Shown piece by piece: positions 1 to 7,733 of a stretch of DNA of 64,000 nucleotides (position 1 is the stretch's first letter; the number at the start of each line of letters is the position of its first letter). Source of the stretch: Amycolatopsis echigonensis. Lineage in GTDB: Bacteria; Actinomycetota; Actinomycetes; Mycobacteriales; Pseudonocardiaceae. The DNA lies in NCBI RefSeq assembly GCF_014174495.1, contig NZ_JACJHR010000011.1:1-64000 (forward strand), written 5' to 3'. Below the pieces are notes generated by a model that worked only from the letters and a program-made list of their open reading frames with translations, did no database searches and was not told the DNA's origin. Both the position numbers and the translations under genes were made by a program.

Positions 1-468
1 GTCGACGCCCAGGACTTCCATCGCGTCGATCTCTTCACGGATGCGGCGGGCACCGAGGTCCGCAGTGATCGCGGTGCCCATCACGCCGGCCACGACCATC
101 GCGTTGATCCAGGGCGCGAACTCGCGGACGCTCGCCATGATGAAGAACGAGCCAAGCCGTTCGGGGATACCGAAAAGGGAGAAGATGTTCCCGCCCTGCA
201 GCCCCGGAGCCCCAAGGCCGAAGGCCGTGGTCGAGATGATCATCGGGATCCAGCACAGCTTCAGCGTCTGGAACATCTGCTCACGAACTTCGCCCCAGTA
301 GCCAACAGGGTGCCGGAGGGCGGAGTAGAGCACGTCGCCCATCAGCCACACCATTTCGCCGGCCTGCTCCAGCGGACGCGCGACCGCGGAACCCAGGCCT
401 GATCGCCGGCTCGCCTTCCGGCGCTGCCGGCCTTTCGCCTTGGGCGGTGCCGCTGCGTGCGTCGTCAT
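1..468 (-). CDS. MlaE/YrbE-family lipid ABC permease (3'-truncated by window edge)
   Basis: Only the first 156 codons are in the window; the gene continues past base 1. The ATG at 468 is preceded by AGGAGTGCACCG, a good ribosome binding site. The product is the membrane permease of an Mce/Mla-type lipid importer, which works with an ATPase and with exported Mce proteins in the cell envelope. Visible features are a basic tail (KGRQRRKASRR, residues 12-22), the family segment RHPVGYWGEV near residue 55, a hydrophobic helix around 73-86 and the conserved core TADLGARRIREEIDAMEVLG, which is diagnostic for MlaE/YrbE. In actinobacteria this gene normally opens an mce operon (yrbEA-yrbEB-mceA-F), so the rest of such an operon is expected just outside the window. 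The family call is secure; the substrate is unknown. Confidence 0.9.
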   Translation of the reverse strand, partial: MTTHAAAPPKAKGRQRRKASRRSGLGSAVARPLEQAGEMVWLMGDVLYSALRHPVGYWGEVREQMFQTLKLCWIPMIISTTAFGLGAPGLQGGNIFSLFGIPERLGSFFIMASVREFAPWINAMVVAGVMGTAITADLGARRIREEIDAMEVLGVD

Positions 469-485
469 CGGTGCACTCCTTGGTC

Positions 486-513
486 GACTTCGAGTCTTGG
501 TGGACTTCGAGTC
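486..513. repeat. Direct repeat GACTTCGAGTC x2 upstream of the permease gene
   Basis: The 11-mer GACTTCGAGTC occurs at 486-496 and again at 503-513, a start-to-start distance of 17 bp, just upstream of the permease start at 468. Each copy contains the shorter inverted pair GACT/AGTC. This spacing and place fit a repressor-binding site in the permease promoter. No regulator gene lies next to it. Confidence 0.4.
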
Positions 514-614
514 AGTTCTGTCCGGCGGGACTCACCTGGGAAACGAGTCTCGCGCGATTCCGCCACGCTAGGATCGTCGAATCCTGCTTGGAAGCCACAG
601 AACCGTTGCCATCA

Positions 615-1037
615 CTACGAATCTCCGGATTTTTCCACTCCGCTCATGCGTCCGCGAAAAAAGCCGGACGCGCCGCCGACCACCACAGCCGTAGCCGCCG
701 TCAGCCCGATCTGGAGAGGATCGCGGCCCGCTGGTACGAGCAAGGACAACGGAAGCGCGAGCAGATAGCTGCACAGCGCGGCTAGCGCGCCGTGTACCAC
801 GGGAAGGCTGGCGTTGCCGATTCGCCTTGAAGCAACGAAGAACGCGACCACAGCGACAAGCGGAAGCCACACATAACCCAGGACCGGTACCAAGGCCACG
901 ACCAGTGGCTGGACCAACCCGCCGATGAGGAGAACGCTGAACCCGGTCGAAGCGCCCCGGACCGCCTCGGGCGCGTCGATCCGGTCCACCCAGGACTGCC
1001 GGTCCGGACCGGCGGCGTTGTCACGAGCACGCGTCAT
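615..1037 (-). CDS. Small four-helix membrane protein of unknown function
   Basis: 140 residues from ATG at 1037, with an AAGGCGGGAT-type ribosome binding site upstream. After a polar N-terminus (MTRARDNAAGPDRQ) the protein has about four hydrophobic segments: GFSVLLIGGLVQPLVVALV, LGYVWLPLVAVVAFFVA, a stretch around HGALAALCSYLLALPLSLLV, and a final one around GLTAATAVVVGGASGF. It ends in a short polar tail. I do not recognise a named family. The same frame is open far upstream, but only this part has membrane-protein composition and a usable start. It lies between the YrbE permease and an unrelated small gene, so context gives little. Confidence 0.65.
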   Translation of the reverse strand: MTRARDNAAGPDRQSWVDRIDAPEAVRGASTGFSVLLIGGLVQPLVVALVPVLGYVWLPLVAVVAFFVASRRIGNASLPVVHGALAALCSYLLALPLSLLVPAGRDPLQIGLTAATAVVVGGASGFFRGRMSGVEKSGDS

Positions 1038-1050
1038 GGAGATCCCGCCT

Positions 1051-1734
1051 TTACGCTGGCCCACCCCGACCTGGACGACGTCCTGCCGGACGTGCTCGGT
1101 AGCGACGGATTTCGAGTTGCGCACCCGCGGGAGGCATTCCGCTCGCGGCCGCGCCGGTGTCGCGGCGCTGAGCGCGGAGGATCGGACGGCGATTCGCGGC
1201 GATCGTCCACACCGGGCGAAAGCCGATTGGCGTTCCACGGCTGAGCCAGGCATCGTAGGCCGACGGACAGTACGCCGAGCACGGGTTCCCGGCGTCGCTG
1301 TTCCCGGAGTTCGACAATGAACACTGCGGAAGTATGTCCGGCCAACGCTGGTCCATATGGGCCAACGACGGCACCCGAGGGCCAACTTCAATCTCGGCCG
1401 AACGGGCCGAAGTTCTCCGGCGGTACCGCCTCGACCAACAGGCCGAAACGACGGCCGCGATGTCGCGGACCGCGTCGCCCTCGTCGGCCACGGCGTGCCA
1501 GGCCGTTGCGCCGCAACCGGACAGCGTGGCGAGCCGGCGCCGGACGAACTCCAGTTGCGCGTCCCGGGAAGAGAACGCCCGAGAACCGCGCTGCCAGTCG
1601 TCCACAGCCTTGCCGTCCTGGTCGGCGTGTTCCAGCCCCACTTCCCAGTCCCGTCGATACGGGTTGCGTTCGTTGTCCACCGAGATGCTGTAGGTGTGCC
1701 CCTGGTGCTCACTGGTGTAGACGGTGGCGTCCAT
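1051..1734 (-). CDS. Hypothetical protein; 3' part probably degraded
   Basis: ATG at 1734 has GGAGA nine bases upstream. The first ~100 residues read like a real soluble protein (MDATVYTSEHQGHTYSISVD, then RDWEVGLEHADQDGKAVDDW and RDAQLEFVRRRLATLSG). It resembles small actinobacterial proteins that begin with a short beta-rich segment, but I cannot name a family. After about residue 105 the composition turns to Arg/Ser/Pro noise, and no other frame gives a convincing continuation. The gene has therefore probably lost its 3' end by a frameshift or by recombination near 1420. The stop at 1051 is simply the end of the open frame, so the true C-terminus is uncertain. Confidence 0.4.
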   Translation of the reverse strand: MDATVYTSEHQGHTYSISVDNERNPYRRDWEVGLEHADQDGKAVDDWQRGSRAFSSRDAQLEFVRRRLATLSGCGATAWHAVADEGDAVRDIAAVVSACWSRRYRRRTSARSAEIEVGPRVPSLAHMDQRWPDILPQCSLSNSGNSDAGNPCSAYCPSAYDAWLSRGTPIGFRPVWTIAANRRPILRAQRRDTGAAASGMPPAGAQLEIRRYRARPAGRRPGRGGPA

Positions 1735-2069
1735 GGCATGAGTCTCCGTAGTAGTAGTTCGGTTGTGGTGTAAGGAATCATGCTCGCTGGCGAGGCGGGT
1801 CGAGCAGTTTGGTGACGGCGGTGACTGCGGCGAGTCCGGGGGCCACGGCCGATCACACCCCGCACTGGCACACCCAGCGCGACCTGCTGCACACCATCAG
1901 CTGCTGCGTGAACTGGCCGAAGCCTGAGTCGGAAAACACCGCTCCTACGCCCATCGCCCCGACCCCGGCCGATGAACGACTCCCCGCTGTTGCGTCGCTA
2001 CGTTCGGAACCCGCCGGTCAGTTACCGGCGTTGAACAGGCTGGTCACCGATCCGTCAGAGAAGACTTCG
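1735..2069. other. Intergenic region with no gene found
   Basis: About 335 bases between the hypothetical gene and the 3' end of the PRPP synthetase gene. It carries the upstream region of the minus-strand gene starting at 1734. Short open frames here have no plausible start or composition. I see no convincing terminator hairpin for the gene that ends at 2070. Confidence 0.5.
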
Positions 2070-3041
2070 TCAATAGCGCGAGTCAGCAGGGGGGGCGATG
2101 GATTGCACGCTGAGCTGGGTGAAGTGCTTGTCGTCTGGAATGGGGAGGGTGTCGGTGAGGACGACTTCCCGGATTCCGCTAGAACTCAGGCGCGCAGCGG
2201 CGTTACCCGAAAGCACGCCGTGGGTGGCAGCGGCAATGACGCCAGCGGCACCTGCGGCGTTCAGGAGTCGGGCGGCGCCGACCATCGTGGTCGCGGTGTC
2301 GATCATGTCGTCCACGACTACACACAGCCGGTTTGCGACGTCGCCGACGAGCTGGCCGGTGTCGGGATGTTCGGCGTGGAGGGATTTCCGGTGCTGGATG
2401 AACGCGATGGGTTGCCCGCCGAGAAGGTCGGCCCAGGTTTCGGCGAGCTTGACGCGTCCGGCGTCTGGAGCGACCACGGTGATGGCCGAGTCCTGGTAGC
2501 GCCGCCGGACGTGCTCGGCGAGCAGTGGTTGCGCCAGGAGGTGGTCGACGGGGCCGTCGAAGAACCCTTGGGCTTGGGGTGTGTGCAGGTCGACGGTGAT
2601 GATGCGATGGGCGCCGGCGGTGGTGAGCAGGTCGGCGACGAGCCGGGCGGAGATGGGTTCTCGTCCTCGGTGTTTCTTGTCTTGGCGGGCGTAGGGGTAG
2701 AAGGGCCAGATCACGGTGATGCGTTTCGCGCTGGCTCGTTTGAGCGCGTCGATCATGATCAGCTGTTCCATGAGCGCCGTGTTGAGCGGTCCGGTCGCGG
2801 TGTGCAGGACGAAGGCGTCACAGCCGCGAACGGACTTGTCGAAGCGCACGAAGGTCTCGCCGTTGGCGAAGGTGTGCGCGGTCTGCGGGGTTACCGACGC
2901 GCCCAGTTCGTCCGCGATGTGCTGAGCCAGGGCGGGGTGAGCGCCGCCGGCGAAGAACATGAGCCGCTTGGTCACCTCTCCCGGCAACCTGTTGCCCGGA
3001 GCGACGCCAGTGGCGATCGGGGTCGGTGTGGCGGCTCTCAT
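2070..3041 (-). CDS. prs: Divergent ribose-phosphate pyrophosphokinase (PRPP synthetase)
   Basis: 323 residues, the usual length for class I PRPP synthetase, which makes 5-phosphoribosyl pyrophosphate from ribose 5-phosphate and ATP. ATG at 3041 has GGAGA upstream. Recognisable family landmarks are FANGETFVRFDKSVRG near residue 60, the ATP-site stretch WPFYPYARQDKKHRGREPIS, DLHTPQAQGFFDGPVDHLLA, and the PRPP loop VVVDDMIDTATTM. It differs from housekeeping enzymes: the PRPP loop normally reads DDMIDTGGT, and the flexible-loop DKRR is replaced by IQHRK. It is last in a minus-strand set with PEP carboxykinase, 94 bases upstream. It is therefore probably a second copy with a specialised role, the core prs gene lying elsewhere. 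Activity needs testing. Confidence 0.9.
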   Translation of the reverse strand: MRAATPTPIATGVAPGNRLPGEVTKRLMFFAGGAHPALAQHIADELGASVTPQTAHTFANGETFVRFDKSVRGCDAFVLHTATGPLNTALMEQLIMIDALKRASAKRITVIWPFYPYARQDKKHRGREPISARLVADLLTTAGAHRIITVDLHTPQAQGFFDGPVDHLLAQPLLAEHVRRRYQDSAITVVAPDAGRVKLAETWADLLGGQPIAFIQHRKSLHAEHPDTGQLVGDVANRLCVVVDDMIDTATTMVGAARLLNAAGAAGVIAAATHGVLSGNAAARLSSSGIREVVLTDTLPIPDDKHFTQLSVQSIAPPADSRY

Positions 3042-3135
3042 CCGTTGTCTCCAGTAGACGCGTGGCAGGTGGTGGAACCGCGGGCGGAGCCGAGCGGGGA
3101 GCCGCCGACGGCTCCGCCCGCGGGATCGTGGGGCG

Positions 3136-4971
3136 TTATGCCAGGCGCCGGGTCAGCGCGTCGAACTCCTCGCGCAGGGCCGTGGGCAGCTTGTCGCCGA
3201 CGGTGGCGAACCAGTCGCGGATCAGGTCGAGTTCGGCTGACCACTCGGCCGGGTCGATAGTGAGGGCCTCGTCGACATCGGCGGGGTTGATGTCCAGGCC
3301 GGTCAGGTCGAGGTCGCCAGCCGTCGGCACGGCCCCCAGCGGCGTGTCGGTCGCGTCGGCGGTTCCCTCGATGCGACCGAGGATCCAGGCGAGGACTCGT
3401 GAGTTCTCCCGGAACCCTGGCCACAGGAATCGGCCGTCCTCGCCGCGGCGGAACCAGTTGACTCCGAAGATCCGCGAGAGTTTCGCAGGATCAGCACGCT
3501 CGCCGAGGCTCAGCCAGTGGGCGAAGTAGTCGCCGACGTGGTAGCCGGTGAAGGGCAGCATGGCCATCGGGTCCCGGCGCACCACCCCGACCTCGCCGGT
3601 GGCGGCAGCGGTGGTTTCCGAGGAGAGGGTGGCGCCCAGGAACACGCCGTGCTGCCAGTGCCGGGACTCGGTCACCAGCGGGATGGTGGAGGCGCGGCGA
3701 CCGCCGAACAGGATCGCCGAGATCGGCACCCCGGCGGGATCGTCCCATTCCGGGGCGATGCTCGGGCACTGCTGGATGGGGGTGCAGAACCGGGAGTTGG
3801 GGTGGGCAGCGGGCTCGGTGGAGTCGGGGTGCCAGTCGCGGCCCTGCCAGTCGGTGAGGTGCTCCGGCGCGGTGTCGGTCATGCCTTCCCACCAGACGTC
3901 GCCGGTGTCGGTGAGCGCGACGTTGGTGAAGATCGTGTTGCCCTGCTCGACCATCCGCATCGCGACCGGGTTGGTGCGGTAGCCGGTGCCGGGGGCGACG
4001 CCGAAGAACCCGAATTCGGGGTTCACGGCGTAGAGGCGGCCGTCGTCGCCGAAGCGCATCCAGGCGATGTCGTCGCCGAGGGTCTCGGCTTTCCAGCCGG
4101 GCAGGGTCGGTTGCAGCATGGCGAGGTTCGTTTTGCCGCAGGCGCTGGGGAACGCGGCGGCGACGTAGTGGACCGCGCCTGCAGGTGAGGTGAGTTTGAG
4201 GATGAGCATGTGCTCGGCGAGCCAGCCTTCGTCGCGGGCCATGACCGACGCGATCCGCAGAGCGTAGCTTTTCTTGCCCAGCAAGGAGTTCCCGCCGTAG
4301 CCGGAGCCGTAGCTCCAGATGGTGCGGTCCTCGGGGAAGTGCGTGATGTATTTGACGTCGCTGCACGGCCACGCCACATCGGCCTGGCCGGGCTTGAGCG
4401 GGGCGCCGACCGAGTGCAGGGCCTTCACGAAGTCGGCGTCCTCACCGAACTTCTCCAGCGCCATGGCGCCCATGCGGGTCATCAGCCGCATGGAGACGGC
4501 GACGTAGGCGGAATCGGTGATCTCCACGCCGAGTTTCGGGTTCTCCTCGGCGAGGGGGCCCATGCAGAACGGGAGCACATACATCGTGCGTCCGCTCATG
4601 CTGCCCCGGTAGAGCTCGGTCATGATGATGTTCATGTCGACCGGGTCCATCCAATTGTTGGTGGGCCCGGCGTCGTCGGCGTTCTCGGAGCAGATGTACG
4701 TGCGGTCCTCGGCCCGCGCGACGTCGCGCGGGTCCGATGTGGCGAGGAAGGAGTGGGGTTTCTGCGGGACGCGGACCAGCGTGCCGGCCTCGACCAGCGA
4801 GATCGTCAGGCGGCGCCATTCGTCGTCGGAGCCGTCGCACCACACCACCTTCTCGGGCGTGGTGAGTTCGGCGACTTCGTGCACCCACGCCAGCAGAGCG
4901 TGATGGGTGGTGGGTGCGTGATCCAGTCCAGGGATGGCACCGGCTGGGCGGTTGTCCGTCGAGGTGGTCAT
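3136..4971 (-). CDS. pckG: Phosphoenolpyruvate carboxykinase (GTP)
   Basis: 611 residues, typical for GTP-dependent PEPCK, which interconverts oxaloacetate + GTP and phosphoenolpyruvate + CO2 in the cytosol. The start at 4971 gives [20 protein letters not shown] and has AGGAAG upstream; the open frame extends further but without family sequence. The P-loop FPSACGKTN (about residues 274-282) contains the hyper-reactive cysteine, here Cys278. Metal and substrate regions are visible in [20 protein letters not shown] (201-220) and [14 protein letters not shown] (221-234). All catalytic landmarks look intact. The malic-enzyme-like gene lies 35 bases upstream and the PRPP synthetase follows, suggesting a PEP-oxaloacetate-pyruvate node unit next to the complex-I-like operon. 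Confidence 0.97.
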   Translation of the reverse strand: MTTSTDNRPAGAIPGLDHAPTTHHALLAWVHEVAELTTPEKVVWCDGSDDEWRRLTISLVEAGTLVRVPQKPHSFLATSDPRDVARAEDRTYICSENADDAGPTNNWMDPVDMNIIMTELYRGSMSGRTMYVLPFCMGPLAEENPKLGVEITDSAYVAVSMRLMTRMGAMALEKFGEDADFVKALHSVGAPLKPGQADVAWPCSDVKYITHFPEDRTIWSYGSGYGGNSLLGKKSYALRIASVMARDEGWLAEHMLILKLTSPAGAVHYVAAAFPSACGKTNLAMLQPTLPGWKAETLGDDIAWMRFGDDGRLYAVNPEFGFFGVAPGTGYRTNPVAMRMVEQGNTIFTNVALTDTGDVWWEGMTDTAPEHLTDWQGRDWHPDSTEPAAHPNSRFCTPIQQCPSIAPEWDDPAGVPISAILFGGRRASTIPLVTESRHWQHGVFLGATLSSETTAAATGEVGVVRRDPMAMLPFTGYHVGDYFAHWLSLGERADPAKLSRIFGVNWFRRGEDGRFLWPGFRENSRVLAWILGRIEGTADATDTPLGAVPTAGDLDLTGLDINPADVDEALTIDPAEWSAELDLIRDWFATVGDKLPTALREEFDALTRRLA

Positions 4972-5006
4972 GGTGCCGCTTCCTGTGTTGCGGTTCCCGG
5001 TGTTGG

Positions 5007-5828
5007 TCAGCGGGAGGGTTGGGTGTGAAAGACGCTGGTTACCGCGTCGGTGACGAGGCGGGTCACGGCGATGCCTTTGACGAAGGGCACGGACCTGCCC
5101 GACGGTGGGATGTCGGTGAGGGCGATGGCGCACGCGCGGAGAATCTCGACGTCGAAGGCCAGGCCGGGTGCGTACACGGCGGCTCCCAGGAGCCCGGCCG
5201 CCGCGTACGGTGCCGCGCCGGTGTCCTCGCGGGTGATCACGGTGAGCCCGCCGAGCCGCCTGGTCGCGCTGGAGGGCAGCTCCCCGATGAGGTCGATCAC
5301 GAGGTCGGCGCCGAAGACGATGTTGTGCAAGGGAAAGATCGTGGCGTCGGAGGAGTTCCAGGTGGTGATGTCGTCGACCCCGGTGGCCATGAGCAGCGAG
5401 GTGAGGACAGGCAGGTCCCGCGCTCCGGCAAGGACCACCCTGCTGCCGTGGGCTCGCCGCCCCGCCTTGGCCAGCGAGTCCACTGCCGCGGCGGCCAGGG
5501 CGATCGCGGTGACGTCCTCGTCGGTCAATAGCGGACGCGCGTGGCTGTCCTGCAGCTCCCGCTGCACCTCGCGGGCCCGCGCAGGGGCCACCCGGGTCAG
5601 CAGGACCGCGCCGATATCGGCGGGCAACGCCCGGATGCCTGCCGCGAGGCCGGCCGCGTCGGAGGCGAGGATGACGGTCGGCCGGACGGGAACGCGGGCC
5701 AGGCCACTGATCAGCTCAGCGCCGTCACGTAGCGTCGCTGTCAGGTCGGTGCCGCTGGGCAGGGCGCTGCCATCGGACACGATCGCCACCCGCTGGGCCT
5801 TGGAGTCCGCAGAAGAAGCCGACGTCAT
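5007..5828 (-). CDS. Malic-enzyme-like NAD(P)-binding protein, short form
   Basis: 273 residues, much shorter than a malic enzyme (about 400 or more). The middle holds a dinucleotide-binding pattern ([22 protein letters not shown], first 20 residues diagnostic) followed by [20 protein letters not shown], the layout of the malic enzyme NAD domain. The C-terminus ([22 protein letters not shown], then [11 protein letters not shown]) resembles the end of bacterial malic enzymes. The N-terminal catalytic domain with the metal-binding acids and tyrosine is missing, so decarboxylation of malate is unlikely. The Rossmann glycines are also altered (AGARDL). The gene starts five bases after the 68-residue gene and precedes PEPCK, so it is probably co-translated and may bind or sense a nucleotide. 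Homology is inferred from layout, not from a search. Confidence 0.65.
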   Translation of the reverse strand: MTSASSADSKAQRVAIVSDGSALPSGTDLTATLRDGAELISGLARVPVRPTVILASDAAGLAAGIRALPADIGAVLLTRVAPARAREVQRELQDSHARPLLTDEDVTAIALAAAAVDSLAKAGRRAHGSRVVLAGARDLPVLTSLLMATGVDDITTWNSSDATIFPLHNIVFGADLVIDLIGELPSSATRRLGGLTVITREDTGAAPYAAAGLLGAAVYAPGLAFDVEILRACAIALTDIPPSGRSVPFVKGIAVTRLVTDAVTSVFHTQPSR

Positions 5829-5833
5829 GGTTG

Positions 5834-6040
5834 CTATCCCCTGGCCTCTGTTGTGGTCAGTTCCGCGGGGTCGATCCAGTCGGTGGTGTCGATGCCATGG
5901 CGTTCGGCCAGGTCGAGCAGATCCTTGATGCGGGCGATGTGCAGGTAGATCTCGTAGTCGTGCCCGGCTTCCCGAGCGGTGGCCAGCTTTTGCTGCGCGC
6001 CCTGGACGCGACCTCGCAGCACTGTCACGAACTCACTCAT
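5834..6040 (-). CDS. Small 68-residue protein, first gene of the malic-like/PEPCK unit
   Basis: ATG at 6040 has AGAAAAGG upstream and gives MSEFVTVLRGRVQGAQQKLA; the longer open frame upstream runs through the AT-rich promoter region and is not credible. The protein is largely helical and charged, with AREAGHDYEIYLHIARIKDL and a C-terminal GIDTTDWIDPAEL. No family is recognised. It is separated from the malic-like gene by five bases, so the two are probably translationally coupled. Its helical character fits a small adaptor or regulatory subunit, but that is a guess. Confidence 0.7.
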   Translation of the reverse strand: MSEFVTVLRGRVQGAQQKLATAREAGHDYEIYLHIARIKDLLDLAERHGIDTTDWIDPAELTTTEARG

Positions 6041-6099
6041 CGTCTTCGCCTTTTCTCCGTCCCGACGCCCACGCGGGCGAGCCCGTACCCCGTCCACGC

Positions 6100-6165
6100 C
6101 GACTTCTCTATCGTCTATGCAGTTAAAGAAGTATGCAAGTCTTAACTTATGCGAGAATGCACACA
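6100..6165 (-). promoter_or_regulatory. AT-rich promoter region with inverted half-sites
   Basis: A sharply AT-richer stretch lies between the end of the large complex subunit gene (6204) and the 68-residue gene (start 6040), in the right place to be the promoter of the four-gene metabolic unit. It contains AGTTAA (6121-6126) and its inverse TTAACT (6142-6147), and GCAAGT (6135-6140) facing ACTTATGC (6145-6152). The GCAAGT/ACTT half-sites resemble the arms of the palindrome in front of the arsR-type gene at 15383. No exact -10/-35 pair is convincing. Confidence 0.4.
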
Positions 6166-6203
6166 CCGTGCGTACGTCGACACGCCACGCACGGTGAGTG
6201 CGT

Positions 6204-7733
6204 CTACAGGTCGTTACCTGCGTAGGAGAGGTTGAAGCTCTTATTGGTCAGCGGGAAGTCCGGGACGATCGTGTCGGCCAGCGCGACCGGCAGGGCGGGC
6301 CAGTTGAAGAAGCTGGGGTCCACGATTTTCACCCGCGACAGCGTCCCGTCAGTGGTGATCTCCACGCGGTGCACGATGGTGCCGCGCCAGCCCTCGGTGA
6401 TGCCCACCCCTGAGCGTGCGGCACCGCTGAGCCGGCCGAGACCCGAGGTGAAGGACGCGAGCCCGTCGTCGATCTCGCCCGCCAGGTAGGTGATCGCCCT
6501 GATCGATTGGGCGATCTCCTCGGCGCGCACCAGGAACCGCGACAGCACGTCACCCTCGGTGCGGACGTGCTCGACGCGGGGAAACGCCCCGTCCAGGAAC
6601 GGATGGTCATGGCGGGCGTCGACGGTCAGGCCGCTGGCGCGGGCCACATACCCCAGGGTGCCCAGGTCCGTGGCCTGCGTGGTGGTGAGGATCGCGGTGC
6701 CGGTGAACCGGTCGGCGACAACGCTGTTGCCCAGGGCGAGGTCGACGATCTCGGCGACGTCGGCGCCGATCGCGGCCAGCTGATCGGGGTCGGGCAGGGT
6801 GTGGACGCGCGTGCCGCCGGGCCGGATCGCGCCGCGCAGCAGCCGGTGCCCGGTGACGTCGTCGTTGATCCGCAGCAGTTGTTCGCGGACGCGCTGGGCG
6901 TGGGTGTTGAGGATGGCGTGGCCGACGTCGTTGCACAGCGCGCCGAGATCGGTGACGTGGTTGTAGAGCCGTTCCAGCTCCAGCAGGATCGCCCGCAGCC
7001 GGTTGGCGTCCTCGGAGACCGGGATGCCGCATGCGTCTTCGACGGCGTGGCAGAACGCGAGGGTGTGCCCGACGGCGGCGTCACCGCTGACGCGTTCGGC
7101 GAGGTCGAGCGCCTGCTCGGGGCGGCGTCCCTGAAACAGCTTCTCCAGTCCTTTGTGGACGAACCAGAGGCGGGCTTTGAGGTTGAGGATGGTCTCGCCG
7201 ACGACGGAGAAGCGGAAGTGGCCGGGTTCGATCATCCCGGCGTGCACCGGGCCGACCGGGATCTCGTAGACGCCGTCTCCTTCGACGGTGCGGAACGGGT
7301 ACGGGCCGTCGACGTCGCCGAACTCGGGGGGTTCGCCAGCGTCGCTCAGCATCGGGTACCAGCCAGCCGGCCAGTGGAAGTGGCGGACCAGACGACGGGG
7401 CAGCGGGTGGTCGGTGGGCACGATGCCGAACAGGTCGCGCATCTCGCGTTCGAACCGCCCAGCCGCGAAGGACAACCCGGCCAGGCTGGGCACCCGCGGG
7501 TCGGCGGGATCGAGCCGGACGTGTAGTTCGACGCGCCGCTCCGGGCCGGTCGCGGTGAACAGGTACACCGCTCGCAGCGTGTCGCCGTCGTCGTGTCCGG
7601 CGACCAGCGCGAGGCGGTGTCCGTGCTCGAGTAACGCCTGCGCCCGCTCCGGTAGCTCGGCGGCGGCGATGGTGCGGGCAGTGCGGCGATATCCGGCCGC
7701 GCTGCTGAACGACGACGACGGCGCGCTGGTCAT
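6204..7733 (-). CDS. hycE: Large subunit (NuoC-NuoD/HyfG-like) of hydrogenase-related complex, no Ni-Fe ligands
   Basis: 509 residues from ATG at 7733, overlapping the HyfF-like stop by four bases (ATGA). An N-terminal NuoC-like domain (GRFEREMRDLFGIVPTDHPL near 105) is fused to a NuoD/large-subunit domain, as in HyfG/HycE. In a hydrogenase the first Ni-Fe CxxC lies in the stretch that here reads RVSGDAAVGHTLAFCHAVED (about 212), with no CxxC pair. The C-terminal CxxC motif is also absent: the protein ends SFNLSYAGNDL. It therefore cannot carry a Ni-Fe centre. Size and order match M. tuberculosis Rv0087 (hycE). It should sit on the cytoplasmic side, bound to the NuoB-like subunit, but its substrate is unknown. 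Confidence 0.92.
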   Translation of the reverse strand: MTSAPSSSFSSAAGYRRTARTIAAAELPERAQALLEHGHRLALVAGHDDGDTLRAVYLFTATGPERRVELHVRLDPADPRVPSLAGLSFAAGRFEREMRDLFGIVPTDHPLPRRLVRHFHWPAGWYPMLSDAGEPPEFGDVDGPYPFRTVEGDGVYEIPVGPVHAGMIEPGHFRFSVVGETILNLKARLWFVHKGLEKLFQGRRPEQALDLAERVSGDAAVGHTLAFCHAVEDACGIPVSEDANRLRAILLELERLYNHVTDLGALCNDVGHAILNTHAQRVREQLLRINDDVTGHRLLRGAIRPGGTRVHTLPDPDQLAAIGADVAEIVDLALGNSVVADRFTGTAILTTTQATDLGTLGYVARASGLTVDARHDHPFLDGAFPRVEHVRTEGDVLSRFLVRAEEIAQSIRAITYLAGEIDDGLASFTSGLGRLSGAARSGVGITEGWRGTIVHRVEITTDGTLSRVKIVDPSFFNWPALPVALADTIVPDFPLTNKSFNLSYAGNDL

